Positions 26,615 through 34,826 of a stretch of DNA of 64,000 nucleotides are shown here, piece after piece. A model generated the notes under the pieces. The model worked only from the letters and a program-made list of their open reading frames with translations. It did not search any database and was not told the origin of the DNA. The stretch covers positions 15,327 to 79,326 of the forward strand of contig CBFHXE010000005.1 in the NCBI GenBank assembly GCA_965659715.1. Direction: 5' to 3'. Position 1 is the first letter of the stretch; each line of letters opens with the position of its first letter. The position numbers and the translations under genes were made by a program. Source of the stretch: CABZJG01 sp965659715 (lineage in GTDB: Bacteria; Pseudomonadota; Alphaproteobacteria; Rhodobacterales; Rhodobacteraceae).

Positions 26615-28261
26615 ATGATCCACTATTTGATCGGCAAATCAACTTGTTACTCTGCACGTTTCTTATTGTTTTTAGGTGCTGCGTTTTTCATGTTTTCAAC
26701 TCTGTTCTCGACAGTGGTCGCAGCAGAAAATATTGGTTTTCGGCTTGCTCTTGCCAAAACCCTTGAAAGCCGCGAAACAGCACTTTCCTTTTACCAAAAT
26801 CGTAATTTTATACCAATATGGGTCAACTCAAGCCCCTCAGCTCAGGCGCGGCGAAACGCTCTTATTCAAGCGCTTAAGACTGCTGATACGCATGGGCTTC
26901 CGAAATATAGATATGGTCTTAATAGATTGCTGGCGCTTAGTCGCACTGCAAAATCACAACATGATTTGGGTATCCTAGAGGGTCAGATGACGCTCTCCTT
27001 TCTGCGATATTCTGCTGACGTTCACACCGGCTTGGTGGTTCCTAAAAAAGTCGATGCGAATATTTTTCGCAAGGTCAATTATCTTGATGACGGGGCTTAT
27101 TTGAAACCGCTTTTATCTACAGGTGCTGAACAGTTTTTTGCGCTTTTGCCCCCCCAAACCGACAATTACCGCAATCTGCTCGCGGCACGTCAGGATTTTC
27201 TTGCTACGCTTAAAGCAGGTGGATGGGGCCCAAAGCTGATCGAAGAACAATTGCGCCCGGGTGAACGTGGTCCGGCGGTCGTGGCCTTGAGAAACCGTTT
27301 GATAGAGCAGGGGTATATGACAAACACCCTCTCTGACCGGTATGGTAAAATTCTACGCAGCGCAGTGCAGAGATTTCAAAAAGATCACGGTCTCTCCCCC
27401 GATGGCGTGGCAGGACCAATGACATTGGCAGAATTGAACGTTTCTGTAAAAGATCGTTTGAAGGCCATCAGCGTGGCGATGGAACGTGAACGATGGAGCA
27501 ATGGTGAAAACTGGCTCGATCTACCAAAGAGCGCACGACAAATTCAGGTAAACCTCACTGATTTTTCGGCCAAAATTTTAGACGATGGTGTTGTGGTTTT
27601 TGAAACGCGCTCTGTAATTGGGGCCAATGATGAAAAACGCCGAAGCCCTGAGTTTTCGGACCGGATGGAACATATGGTTGTCAATCCGACATGGAATGTA
27701 CCGCGTTCGATCACGGTAGGGGAATATTTGCCCGAACTGCAGTTGGATCCATTTGCGTTAAGCGAGCTAACGCTAATCAGCCCGGAAGGTGAAGAAGTAG
27801 ATCGTTTTGACGTTAACTTTAACGACTATACTCCGGAAGATTTCCCATACGATTTGAAGCAGAAACCATCGCACAGCAATGCTCTCGGGCTGGTCAAATT
27901 TATGTTTCCCAACCCGTATAATATTTATTTGCATGACACACCGCAAAAAGCGCTTTTTTCTAGGGATGAACGGGCTTTTTCCCATGGCTGTATCCGTTTG
28001 CATCAACCTTTTGATTTTGCCTATGCGCTCTTGGCGCGGCAAACCAATACGCCGAAAAAAAGGTTCCAGACCGCATTGGATCTTGGCAAAGAGAATATAA
28101 TATTCTTGCGGCAGCCGGTTCCGGTTCATATCATTTATCGTACAGCGGTAACCACCCCTAACGGACGGATCGGTTTTCGGCGCGATATATACGGGCGTGA
28201 TGCCCAGATATTTGCCGCTTTGCAAAAAGCAGGGGTGGTCATAACCTCAAATCAAGGGTAA
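26615..28261 (+). CDS. L,D-transpeptidase (YcbB/LdtD-like)
   Basis: Builds 3-3 cross-links in periplasmic peptidoglycan. The 548-aa protein has a signal/anchor segment (about 15-36), a peptidoglycan-binding domain around residues 208-270 (LRPGERGPAVVALRNRL, FQKDHGLSPDG), and a YkuD catalytic domain with HDTPQKALF and SHGCIRLH, where Cys459 is the nucleophile. The order matches E. coli LdtD. Divergent from the DUF882 gene, giving a cell-wall pair. lpxD starts 13 bases downstream, so an envelope operon is possible. Confidence 0.92.
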   Translation: MIHYLIGKSTCYSARFLLFLGAAFFMFSTLFSTVVAAENIGFRLALAKTLESRETALSFYQNRNFIPIWVNSSPSAQARRNALIQALKTADTHGLPKYRYGLNRLLALSRTAKSQHDLGILEGQMTLSFLRYSADVHTGLVVPKKVDANIFRKVNYLDDGAYLKPLLSTGAEQFFALLPPQTDNYRNLLAARQDFLATLKAGGWGPKLIEEQLRPGERGPAVVALRNRLIEQGYMTNTLSDRYGKILRSAVQRFQKDHGLSPDGVAGPMTLAELNVSVKDRLKAISVAMERERWSNGENWLDLPKSARQIQVNLTDFSAKILDDGVVVFETRSVIGANDEKRRSPEFSDRMEHMVVNPTWNVPRSITVGEYLPELQLDPFALSELTLISPEGEEVDRFDVNFNDYTPEDFPYDLKQKPSHSNALGLVKFMFPNPYNIYLHDTPQKALFSRDERAFSHGCIRLHQPFDFAYALLARQTNTPKKRFQTALDLGKENIIFLRQPVPVHIIYRTAVTTPNGRIGFRRDIYGRDAQIFAALQKAGVVITSNQG

Positions 28262-28274
28262 TCCATAGCCCAAT

Positions 28275-29381
28275 ATGGGAATGGTGATGGACTATCAGGT
28301 TAAACAGATTGGTAATGCTATTGGCGCTGAAGTTTTTGGCGATGGCGATATCATTGTCTCTGGCGTTGCCGAACCCTCTCAAGCCAAAGCTAACGACATT
28401 GCGTTGGCGATGGATGCAAAATACGCCGCTGATTTGCCCAAAGGACAAGCGCAAGTTGCCATGCTTTGGCCCGGTGCTGATTGGCAGGCGATGGGGCTTC
28501 GCGCAGCGATAGTTGCCCCACGGCCGCGCTTTTCCTTGTCGGGGCTATCAGCAATGATGGATCCGGGGCAATCCGCGCCTAACGGCATTCATCCAACGGT
28601 CGTGATCGAAAACAGCGCCACTTTGGGCCAAGATGTGTCAATTGGACCTTTCTGTTATATCGGGAAAGGGGCTGCTATCGGCGATAATGCCCAAATAAGT
28701 GCGCAGTGCTACATCGGAAGCGGCGCAAAATTAGGCCGGGACGCCCAATTAAGGGAAGCTGTAAAAATCGGTGCGCGGGTCACCATCGGTGATCGGTTTA
28801 TTGCCCAACCCGGAGTGGTGGTAGGCGGAGATGGATTTTCTTTTGTCACGCCAGAAGTATCTGCAGTTGAGCATGTGCGTGACAGTCTTGGTGAAGAGCG
28901 CGGTGATCTCAGCGCTCAAAGCTGGTCTCGCATTCATTCTTTGGGCAGTGTCAGTATCGGCGATGATGTGGAACTCGGTGCCAATAGCTGCGTTGACAGT
29001 GGCACAGTACGCGATACGGTGATCGGCAATGGGGTCAAATGCGACAACCTCTCTCAGATCGGGCATAATGTGCAGATCGGCAATGATTGCCTTATTTGTG
29101 CGCAGGTTGGTATTGCCGGCTCGGCTCGCATCGGCAATCATGTTGTTTTAGGGGGGCAAACAGGTATTAGCGATAATGTTTTTGTCGGTGATTACGTAAT
29201 CACAGGTGGTGCGACAAAAGTACTGTCCAATGTTCCGGCTGGCCGTGTTATGCTTGGATATCCGGCCATGAAGATGGATCAACATATAGAAACCTACAAA
29301 GCTTTACGCCGTCTTCCGAGATTATTTCGCGAAGTGGCAAAGTTGCAAAAAGCAGTTTTCAAGCCAACAGGAAAAAACTAA
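28275..29381 (+). CDS. lpxD: UDP-3-O-acylglucosamine N-acyltransferase
   Basis: Adds the N-linked 3-hydroxyacyl chain in lipid A synthesis. The 368-aa product has the uridine-binding N-terminal domain, then a left-handed beta-helix of hexapeptide repeats from about residue 110 to 320 (e.g. IGPFCYIGKGAAIGDNA, IGNHVVLGGQTG). The catalytic His lies in LSQIGHNVQIG. Several ATGs (28275, 28281, 28287) could serve as start. It is followed closely by ACP and ketosynthase genes, and is separate from the bamA run at 61.6 kb. Confidence 0.94.
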   Translation: MGMVMDYQVKQIGNAIGAEVFGDGDIIVSGVAEPSQAKANDIALAMDAKYAADLPKGQAQVAMLWPGADWQAMGLRAAIVAPRPRFSLSGLSAMMDPGQSAPNGIHPTVVIENSATLGQDVSIGPFCYIGKGAAIGDNAQISAQCYIGSGAKLGRDAQLREAVKIGARVTIGDRFIAQPGVVVGGDGFSFVTPEVSAVEHVRDSLGEERGDLSAQSWSRIHSLGSVSIGDDVELGANSCVDSGTVRDTVIGNGVKCDNLSQIGHNVQIGNDCLICAQVGIAGSARIGNHVVLGGQTGISDNVFVGDYVITGGATKVLSNVPAGRVMLGYPAMKMDQHIETYKALRRLPRLFREVAKLQKAVFKPTGKN

Positions 29382-29416
29382 TTTCAGCCTTGCAAGTCGA
29401 TAAGGGAAGAAGTGCA

Positions 29417-29674
29417 ATGAGCGTTCAAAACAAAGTAATTGATATTATTGCAGAGCAAGCGGTGCTCGACCCTGCGGACATAACGCTGGACAGTTCCTTG
29501 GAAAGTCTGGGAATTGACAGCTTAGGGTTGGTGGAAAGCATTTTTGCAATTGAGGAAGCCTTTGATATTCAGGTGCCCTTCAATGCGAATAACCCCAGTG
29601 AGAGTGATTTTGATATCTCAAGTGTTGATAGTATCATCACCGGTATCAGCGCATTGGTGGCCGAGCAATCGTGA
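29417..29674 (+). CDS. Acyl carrier protein (specialised)
   Basis: An 85-aa acyl carrier protein with the 4'-phosphopantetheine serine in LGIDSLGLVE and an acidic helix II (SIFAIEEAFDI). It is not the housekeeping AcpP: the sequence after helix III (PSESDFDISSVDSI) is atypical. Located between lpxD and a KAS gene, overlapping the latter by 4 bases, so it likely serves a dedicated acyl chain, possibly for lipid A, by analogy to AcpXL clusters in rhizobia. The start is 29417, with GGGAAGAAG upstream, not the open frame from 29390. Confidence 0.85.
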   Translation: MSVQNKVIDIIAEQAVLDPADITLDSSLESLGIDSLGLVESIFAIEEAFDIQVPFNANNPSESDFDISSVDSIITGISALVAEQS

Positions 29675-30885
29675 AGCGGGTCGTCATCACCGGGGCAGGC
29701 ACCATAAATGCTCTTGGCCAGAACGTAGCGCAGACCGAAGAAGCGATGCGCGAAGGGCGTTGCGGTATCGGGCCTCTGGACTTTCGTGATGTAGACCGGC
29801 TGGCGATCAAAATTGGTGGTCAGGTGCGTGACTTTCAGGCAGAGCAGGCCTTTAACCGCCAACAAATGACGCTGTACGACCGTTTTACACAGTTTGCGCT
29901 TCTGGCCACCAAAGAAGCATTGGGGCAGGCGGGTTTAAACTATGCTGGTGAGCTTGCTGCAAAATCCGGCGTTGTCCTGGGCACTGCAGGCGGGGGTGTC
30001 AGCACGTGGGATGATAATTACCGGGCGGTCTATGAAGAAGGCAAAAACCGCGTACATCCCTTTGTTGTGCCCAAATTGATGAACAATGCGGCGGCCAGTC
30101 ATATTTCTATTGAATACAACCTGAAAGGCCCCAGCTTCACTGTGTCCACAGCCTGCGCAAGCTCAAACCATGCGATGGCACAGGCGTTTCAAATGGTGCG
30201 CTCGGGCATGGCGCCAACCATGCTTGCAGGGGGCTCGGAGTCTATGCTGTGCTTTGGTGGTGTTAAAGCTTGGGAAGGGCTTCGGGTGATGAGCCATGAT
30301 GCCTGCCGGCCGTTTTCGGCCAACCGTAACGGAATGGTGCAGGGCGAGGGCGCAGCGGTCTTTGTGTTTGAAGAGCTAGAGCACGCCAAGGCGCGCGGCG
30401 CGGACATACAGGCCGAGGTGGCCGGTTTTGCGATGTCGTCCGATGCCTCTGATATTGTGATGCCTTCAAAACAAGGGGCAGGGCGCGCCATTTCCGGCGC
30501 ACTAAGTGATGCGCGGCTTGCGCCCGAGGATGTGACCTATATCAACGCCCATGGCACAGGCACCGCCGCAAATGATAAAACCGAATGCGCAGCCGTGGCG
30601 GGCGTGTTTGGACGCCATGCCGACCAGTTGATGATCAGTTCAACCAAATCCATGCATGGTCATCTTATCGGCGGAACTGGCGCAGTTGAATTGCTAGCTT
30701 GTATCATGGCAGTGCGGGACGGGGTAATAGCCCCCACCATCGGCTATGAAGAACCTGATCCGGAATGTGCGCTTGATGTGGTGCCTAATCAAGCCCGCGA
30801 AATGAATGTCGAAGCGACCCTCAGTAATGCTTTTGCCTTTGGCGGGCTAAACGCTGTTTTGGCGCTGCGCAAATTTAACGGCTAG
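29671..30885 (+). CDS. Beta-ketoacyl-ACP synthase (KAS II-like)
   Basis: Condensing enzyme of fatty-acid-type elongation, 404 aa. The active-site triad is present: Cys in VSTACASSNHAM, His in NAHGTGTAANDKTE and His in STKSMHGHLIGGTG, matching FabF-type decarboxylative condensing enzymes. It begins with GTG and overlaps the ACP stop by 4 bases, so the two act together. Genome context (lpxD upstream) suggests elongation of an unusual acyl group for the outer membrane; this is inference. The convergent ABC exporter ends 16 bases downstream. Confidence 0.9.
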   Translation: MKRVVITGAGTINALGQNVAQTEEAMREGRCGIGPLDFRDVDRLAIKIGGQVRDFQAEQAFNRQQMTLYDRFTQFALLATKEALGQAGLNYAGELAAKSGVVLGTAGGGVSTWDDNYRAVYEEGKNRVHPFVVPKLMNNAAASHISIEYNLKGPSFTVSTACASSNHAMAQAFQMVRSGMAPTMLAGGSESMLCFGGVKAWEGLRVMSHDACRPFSANRNGMVQGEGAAVFVFEELEHAKARGADIQAEVAGFAMSSDASDIVMPSKQGAGRAISGALSDARLAPEDVTYINAHGTGTAANDKTECAAVAGVFGRHADQLMISSTKSMHGHLIGGTGAVELLACIMAVRDGVIAPTIGYEEPDPECALDVVPNQAREMNVEATLSNAFAFGGLNAVLALRKFNG

Positions 30886-30901
30886 CAGGGCTGCATAAAA
30901 A

Positions 30902-32674
30902 TCATTTATATTGTGGGCTTTCTTTGGGTTTGCTTTGGGCCATGCACATACTGGCGTATAGCCCGTTTTCCGAAATCAAATGGGCATGCGTGCCCGCTTC
31001 GATCACCCGTCCGCTGTCGAGCACATAAATATGGTCTGCATCCTGAATGCCCGACAGTTTATGAGCCACCACAATGGTGGTTTTGCCGTGCTGCAATTCT
31101 TGAAAGGCCAAATTAACGCTTTCCTCGGTGATCGCATCCAGCGCCGAGGTGGCCTCATCCAGCAATAAAACGGGGGCTGGTTTTAAAAACGCTCTGGCGA
31201 TGGCAATCCGCTGTTTTTGGCCGCCAGACAGCAAATTTCCCTTTGGCCCCACCGAAGCATCCCCGCGCGATAGCATTAAATCATCAATGCGCGCCAGTTG
31301 CGCGGCTTTCAGAACCGCATCATCGCTGGCGTCAGGATCGGCATAGCGAATGTTATCTTTGATGCTTTTGTCAAAAATAACCACATCCTGCGCAACGATA
31401 GAAAACTTGTCACGAACAGAGCGAAGAGTGAAATCCTTGATATCATCGCCATTGAAAAGAACTTTTCCCGACGAAAGCTCATAAAGCCGTGTGATAAGGC
31501 TTAGAACTGTTGTTTTTCCTGATCCTGTGGCGCCAACAATGGCGGTTTTTTGCCCCGCTTTGAAGGTTAGATTTAAATCGTTGAAGAGCGCGTCAGTAGC
31601 GGTATAGCCAAAGTGCCCGCCAGCGATTTCAATCTCGATATCTTTGGCGTCAAAGACTTTGGCATCGTCGCGGTCGCTAACCTCCATTTCGGTCAGCATT
31701 AAGCTGCGGATACTGTCAAGCAAGATCAGGCTGGCTTGCAGTTTGGCGAAAAATTGCGCCAATAACCTGGCCGGATCAAAAATAATCACCAGTCCAAGCA
31801 AAAAGGAAATAATCGACGCGCCATCAATATCAAACTGGTCCGACAGCGCCATATAACCGCCGCCGCCCACCACCAGCATATAGACAACGGCCGAAGACAG
31901 ATCGATGGATGGCAGCATTAGGGCTTCGCTTTGCTGGAGTTTAACAAATAGCGATTTTATCCCCGACGATGCCTCTACCATACGGTTGATTTCCGGCTTT
32001 TCCTGACGTGCCATTTTGATCGTCCGCATGCCGCCGGCCATTTCGTCGATATTGCTCATATAGCGGCCAAGCACGGATTCGAAATTACGCCGGATAACCT
32101 TAATGCGGGCAGAAACGAAATGCATCATTAGGAAAATAACCGGCAATGCCACCAAGGCCGAGCAGAAGAGCAGGGGTGATTTATAAATCAAATAGCCCGA
32201 TACAATCACGATAATCACGAAATCCCGCAGGGCATTCACCGTGGCCTGTCCCACAAAGAGCCCAAGATCCTGAACCTGATTGACCAGGCGCAGGATAAGG
32301 TCTGTGGAATGCGTGCTGTCAAAAAATTTCTGGTCGAAATAGAGCACGCGGGTGATTAAATCAGAACGCATTTGAAAAATGGCTTCGCCCGCTAGCCGGG
32401 CCGAGAGGCTGGGAATGAAATAGGATGTCGCAGCCCGCACAGCAAAGATGCCAAAGATTAACGCGCAAACCTCAAACAGATCGCGCAGATTACCTTGGGT
32501 GAAAATCACCCTTAGGCCGGTTTCAGTGATGGCCAGAAATTGTTGAAGAACAAACCCTTGAAGCACAATCATCAAGAAAATAATAAATAGCCAACCGGTT
32601 TTTTGCTTTAGATAATCACTCCAGAACCAGCGCATATTGGCAATGTCTTTCGGCGTGAACATTTTTGTACGCAT
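30902..32674 (-). CDS. ABC exporter, fused permease and ATPase
   Basis: A 590-aa half-transporter with about six membrane helices (residues 1-320) and a C-terminal nucleotide-binding domain: Walker A GATGSGKTT, signature LLSGGQKQRIAIARAFL, Walker B VLLLDEATSALD, switch His in VVAHKL. The architecture is that of MsbA/LmrA-type exporters, which act as homodimers and export lipids or drugs. The position next to lpxD-ACP-KAS makes a lipid substrate attractive but unproven. The start could be MRTKM at 32674 or MFTPKD at 32662. Confidence 0.93.
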   Translation of the reverse strand: MRTKMFTPKDIANMRWFWSDYLKQKTGWLFIIFLMIVLQGFVLQQFLAITETGLRVIFTQGNLRDLFEVCALIFGIFAVRAATSYFIPSLSARLAGEAIFQMRSDLITRVLYFDQKFFDSTHSTDLILRLVNQVQDLGLFVGQATVNALRDFVIIVIVSGYLIYKSPLLFCSALVALPVIFLMMHFVSARIKVIRRNFESVLGRYMSNIDEMAGGMRTIKMARQEKPEINRMVEASSGIKSLFVKLQQSEALMLPSIDLSSAVVYMLVVGGGGYMALSDQFDIDGASIISFLLGLVIIFDPARLLAQFFAKLQASLILLDSIRSLMLTEMEVSDRDDAKVFDAKDIEIEIAGGHFGYTATDALFNDLNLTFKAGQKTAIVGATGSGKTTVLSLITRLYELSSGKVLFNGDDIKDFTLRSVRDKFSIVAQDVVIFDKSIKDNIRYADPDASDDAVLKAAQLARIDDLMLSRGDASVGPKGNLLSGGQKQRIAIARAFLKPAPVLLLDEATSALDAITEESVNLAFQELQHGKTTIVVAHKLSGIQDADHIYVLDSGRVIEAGTHAHLISENGLYASMCMAQSKPKESPQYK

Positions 32675-33344
32675 AGTCTTGATATGCCTGCATCAGGGTC
32701 GCTTAGAATTTGTTCCTATCGTGCTTTCAGATAATTTTCAATCAAGCAAAGCTTGAACATTGATTTCCTGCGAATCTAAGCCAATGATGAACTCATTGAG
32801 GGGTTAATTACTTTAGCTTTGATTAAAATCTGTGATTCACAATAGCTTGTGTGGACCATGGAAATTACAAAAGCGAGCGAAATGGGATCAGATATCCTGC
32901 TTTGAAGCAGCGCATAGGTGACTCGATTGTGCAAGCGCTTTGTTGCTACCCAAGATACAATGATGTTCGTATCCAGGTTTTATTTTTGATTTTTTTGAAA
33001 GGTGCTTTTATTTTTAGATGAAAATTATTTGTTTTGTAAAAAAATCGGTTCACTTCACTCCCTTAACACAATGAAAATATTTATCAAATATACTTTACCC
33101 TTTGTTGCATTACATTGCTTTTCTATTGCCTCACTTTTGACAAAAATATTCTAAAGTATGTAAAATAATATCCTTAAGGGTTGATTGAGCGACGTGCTCA
33201 CGGGGGCGGGCATTTTTAAAAAAAGCTTTGCTTAAATTCTATCCAAATATTTTTTGGATATTTTTGGAAATTATGCAGTTTGTAATTGGGTGTTGCGAAA
33301 TAGTGTAAACACGCGATTTAAAGATTTGGTTGGGACAAAAATTA
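32675..33344. other. AT-rich non-coding stretch upstream of Hint protein gene
   Basis: About 670 bases between the divergent exporter and Hint genes. Both strands carry frequent stops and only very short ORFs. It contains A/T tracts, a perfect TGAGC-GACGT-GCTCA hairpin (33186-33200) next to a G-rich patch, and a weak ATCCAAA-N5-TTTGGAT hairpin (33241-33259). Long leader, small RNA or decayed gene all remain possible; no terminator was clear. Confidence 0.55.
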
Positions 33345-34052
33345 ATGTCAGAACAACACTTTGACCGAAGTACATCATGGGACGAAATTGGAGCAACGGC
33401 AGTTCCTGTTGTTTTAAATTCTACCTTTCCTTTGCCTACAAATGAGGGCTTGCCTTCGCAAGGCTATCTTTGTGGTTTTTCAGCAGAGAGTATGATAGCT
33501 ACAAAATTTGGTTTAACCTCGGTTTCTCAATTGTCCACCGGAACGCCTATTTTAACTCGTGACCATGGATATCAACCTTTGGCTGGCTTACTGCGATGCC
33601 CTGATCACCCAGCAAATTTGGATTTTCAAACTGTTTTAATTCGGAAAGGTGCTTTGGGCTGTGACCTTCCAACAAGTGATATATTTATGCCTGACGAGCA
33701 ACTTTTGCTGGTCTTGGATACGCCCCCTGAAACTGGTTTTCACGAATATTTGGTTCGCGCCAGAGATTTAATTCAAGATCGGGCGGGCGTTCGCTATCAA
33801 ATGAGCCAAGGCTCGATATATGCTGTTTTGTTCGAAAACCACGAGATTATTGCGGCAAATGGAATTTGGACCTCATCAAGCTTTCGGCCCCCTGATACTT
33901 ATAGTTCTATTTCAACATCAGCGCAAAAAACGCTTTTGGCAGTGGATGAGCCAAAGCCAGTTGCCATCAGCCGACCGATTATGGCCGCAAACAATGCGGC
34001 ACAAAGGTTTTCCCGGACCAACCGTGCACTTGGTATTTACGGATCAAATTAA
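33345..34052 (+). CDS. Hint-domain protein, stand-alone
   Basis: A 235-aa protein with a Hint (hedgehog/intein) type domain. The first splice-block Cys is C43 in YLCGFSAESMIAT, followed by LTRDHGYQPLAGL, a sequence close to the LTRDHGPQPIRW block seen in marine alphaproteobacterial Hint proteins. A late histidine is in FENHEIIAANG. Those proteins usually end in an extracellular or calcium-binding part; here no repeats or signal peptide are seen. Autoprocessing is not certain. ATG 33345 is preferred over TTG 33330. Function unknown. Confidence 0.75.
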   Translation: MSEQHFDRSTSWDEIGATAVPVVLNSTFPLPTNEGLPSQGYLCGFSAESMIATKFGLTSVSQLSTGTPILTRDHGYQPLAGLLRCPDHPANLDFQTVLIRKGALGCDLPTSDIFMPDEQLLLVLDTPPETGFHEYLVRARDLIQDRAGVRYQMSQGSIYAVLFENHEIIAANGIWTSSSFRPPDTYSSISTSAQKTLLAVDEPKPVAISRPIMAANNAAQRFSRTNRALGIYGSN

Positions 34053-34130
34053 GTGCTTTGTCGGTTAAATAGATCATAGCATTCCTTGTGAATTTAATTA
34101 GGTTTTTAAATGCTTAATAGCGCCAATTCT

Positions 34131-34730
34131 TCACTTTGTAACGGACCGCCATTCCTTCCAGTCTTCGGGTGTATCCAAGTCGGTTGTCGCATTAAGATGG
34201 GGTAGTTTGATAAGCTGGCGCAAATGCAGGTTGGCTTGAATAACCGCCTGCGCTCCACGATCTCCGGATAAGATTTGAAGATCGTGAAAGGTTGACTTTG
34301 GAAATATAACCGGATGTCCGGGCTTATCCTGTGCTGTGCAGGCCTGAATAATGGAATTAGGCGCGTTTAAAAAAGCCTTTATGACAGTAGCCAAATCATT
34401 TTGCGTGATCTCAGGCATATCTGCGGGCACAATCATCACCCCATCTAGATCAAGTGATGCAAGTCGTGAAATCCCTGCAGCTATTGATCGACCCATGCCC
34501 AAATGCGCCTCGGGAACTGATATAATCTTTAGATCGAGATCAAGCAAATAACTCGCCCTTGGATGGGCAACATCGGGCAATGTTATAGCAACCAACGACC
34601 CGGTTTCGCAGGCAGAATGTGCAATACGCTTAATTTGCTCAACCCCATCAATTTTTTGAGTCAGCTTGTCTTCGCCGCGCATCCGGGACGACTTGCCCGC
34701 TGCCAAAATTAAAATCCCAATTTCAACCAT
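34131..34730 (-). CDS. MobA-like nucleotidyltransferase
   Basis: A 199-aa NTP-transferase of the MobA/MocA type. The N-terminal LILAAGKSSRMRGEDKL holds the nucleotide-binding loop, with VPADMPEI as the metal Asp region and HPVIFP and LSGDRGAQAV in the later part. MocA-like enzymes make cytosine or guanine dinucleotide forms of molybdopterin. There is no molybdoenzyme gene in the window, so the substrate stays open. Start taken at MVEIGILILAAG (34730); frame is open to 34763. Confidence 0.82.
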   Translation of the reverse strand: MVEIGILILAAGKSSRMRGEDKLTQKIDGVEQIKRIAHSACETGSLVAITLPDVAHPRASYLLDLDLKIISVPEAHLGMGRSIAAGISRLASLDLDGVMIVPADMPEITQNDLATVIKAFLNAPNSIIQACTAQDKPGHPVIFPKSTFHDLQILSGDRGAQAVIQANLHLRQLIKLPHLNATTDLDTPEDWKEWRSVTK

Positions 34731-34826
34731 AGCTAAAACTACAGGCATCGGCGCGTTTGGCAAAACACTTTTTTCAAAAGTTTACTCTGCGCTGTGTAAA
34801 GTGTTCCAATAAAACCAAGCTCTAGC

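Noticed and set aside
33071..33154. 27-aa ATG frame (MKIFIKYTLPF...) in the AT-rich intergenic stretch
   Set aside because: No ribosome site and no relation to neighbours; short hydrophobic frames are expected in AT-rich DNA. Kept only as a note.
34131..34730. Gene called as a definite MobA
   Set aside because: Sequence fits the MobA/MocA-like superfamily, but residues do not single out molybdopterin guanylyltransferase, so a broad name is used.
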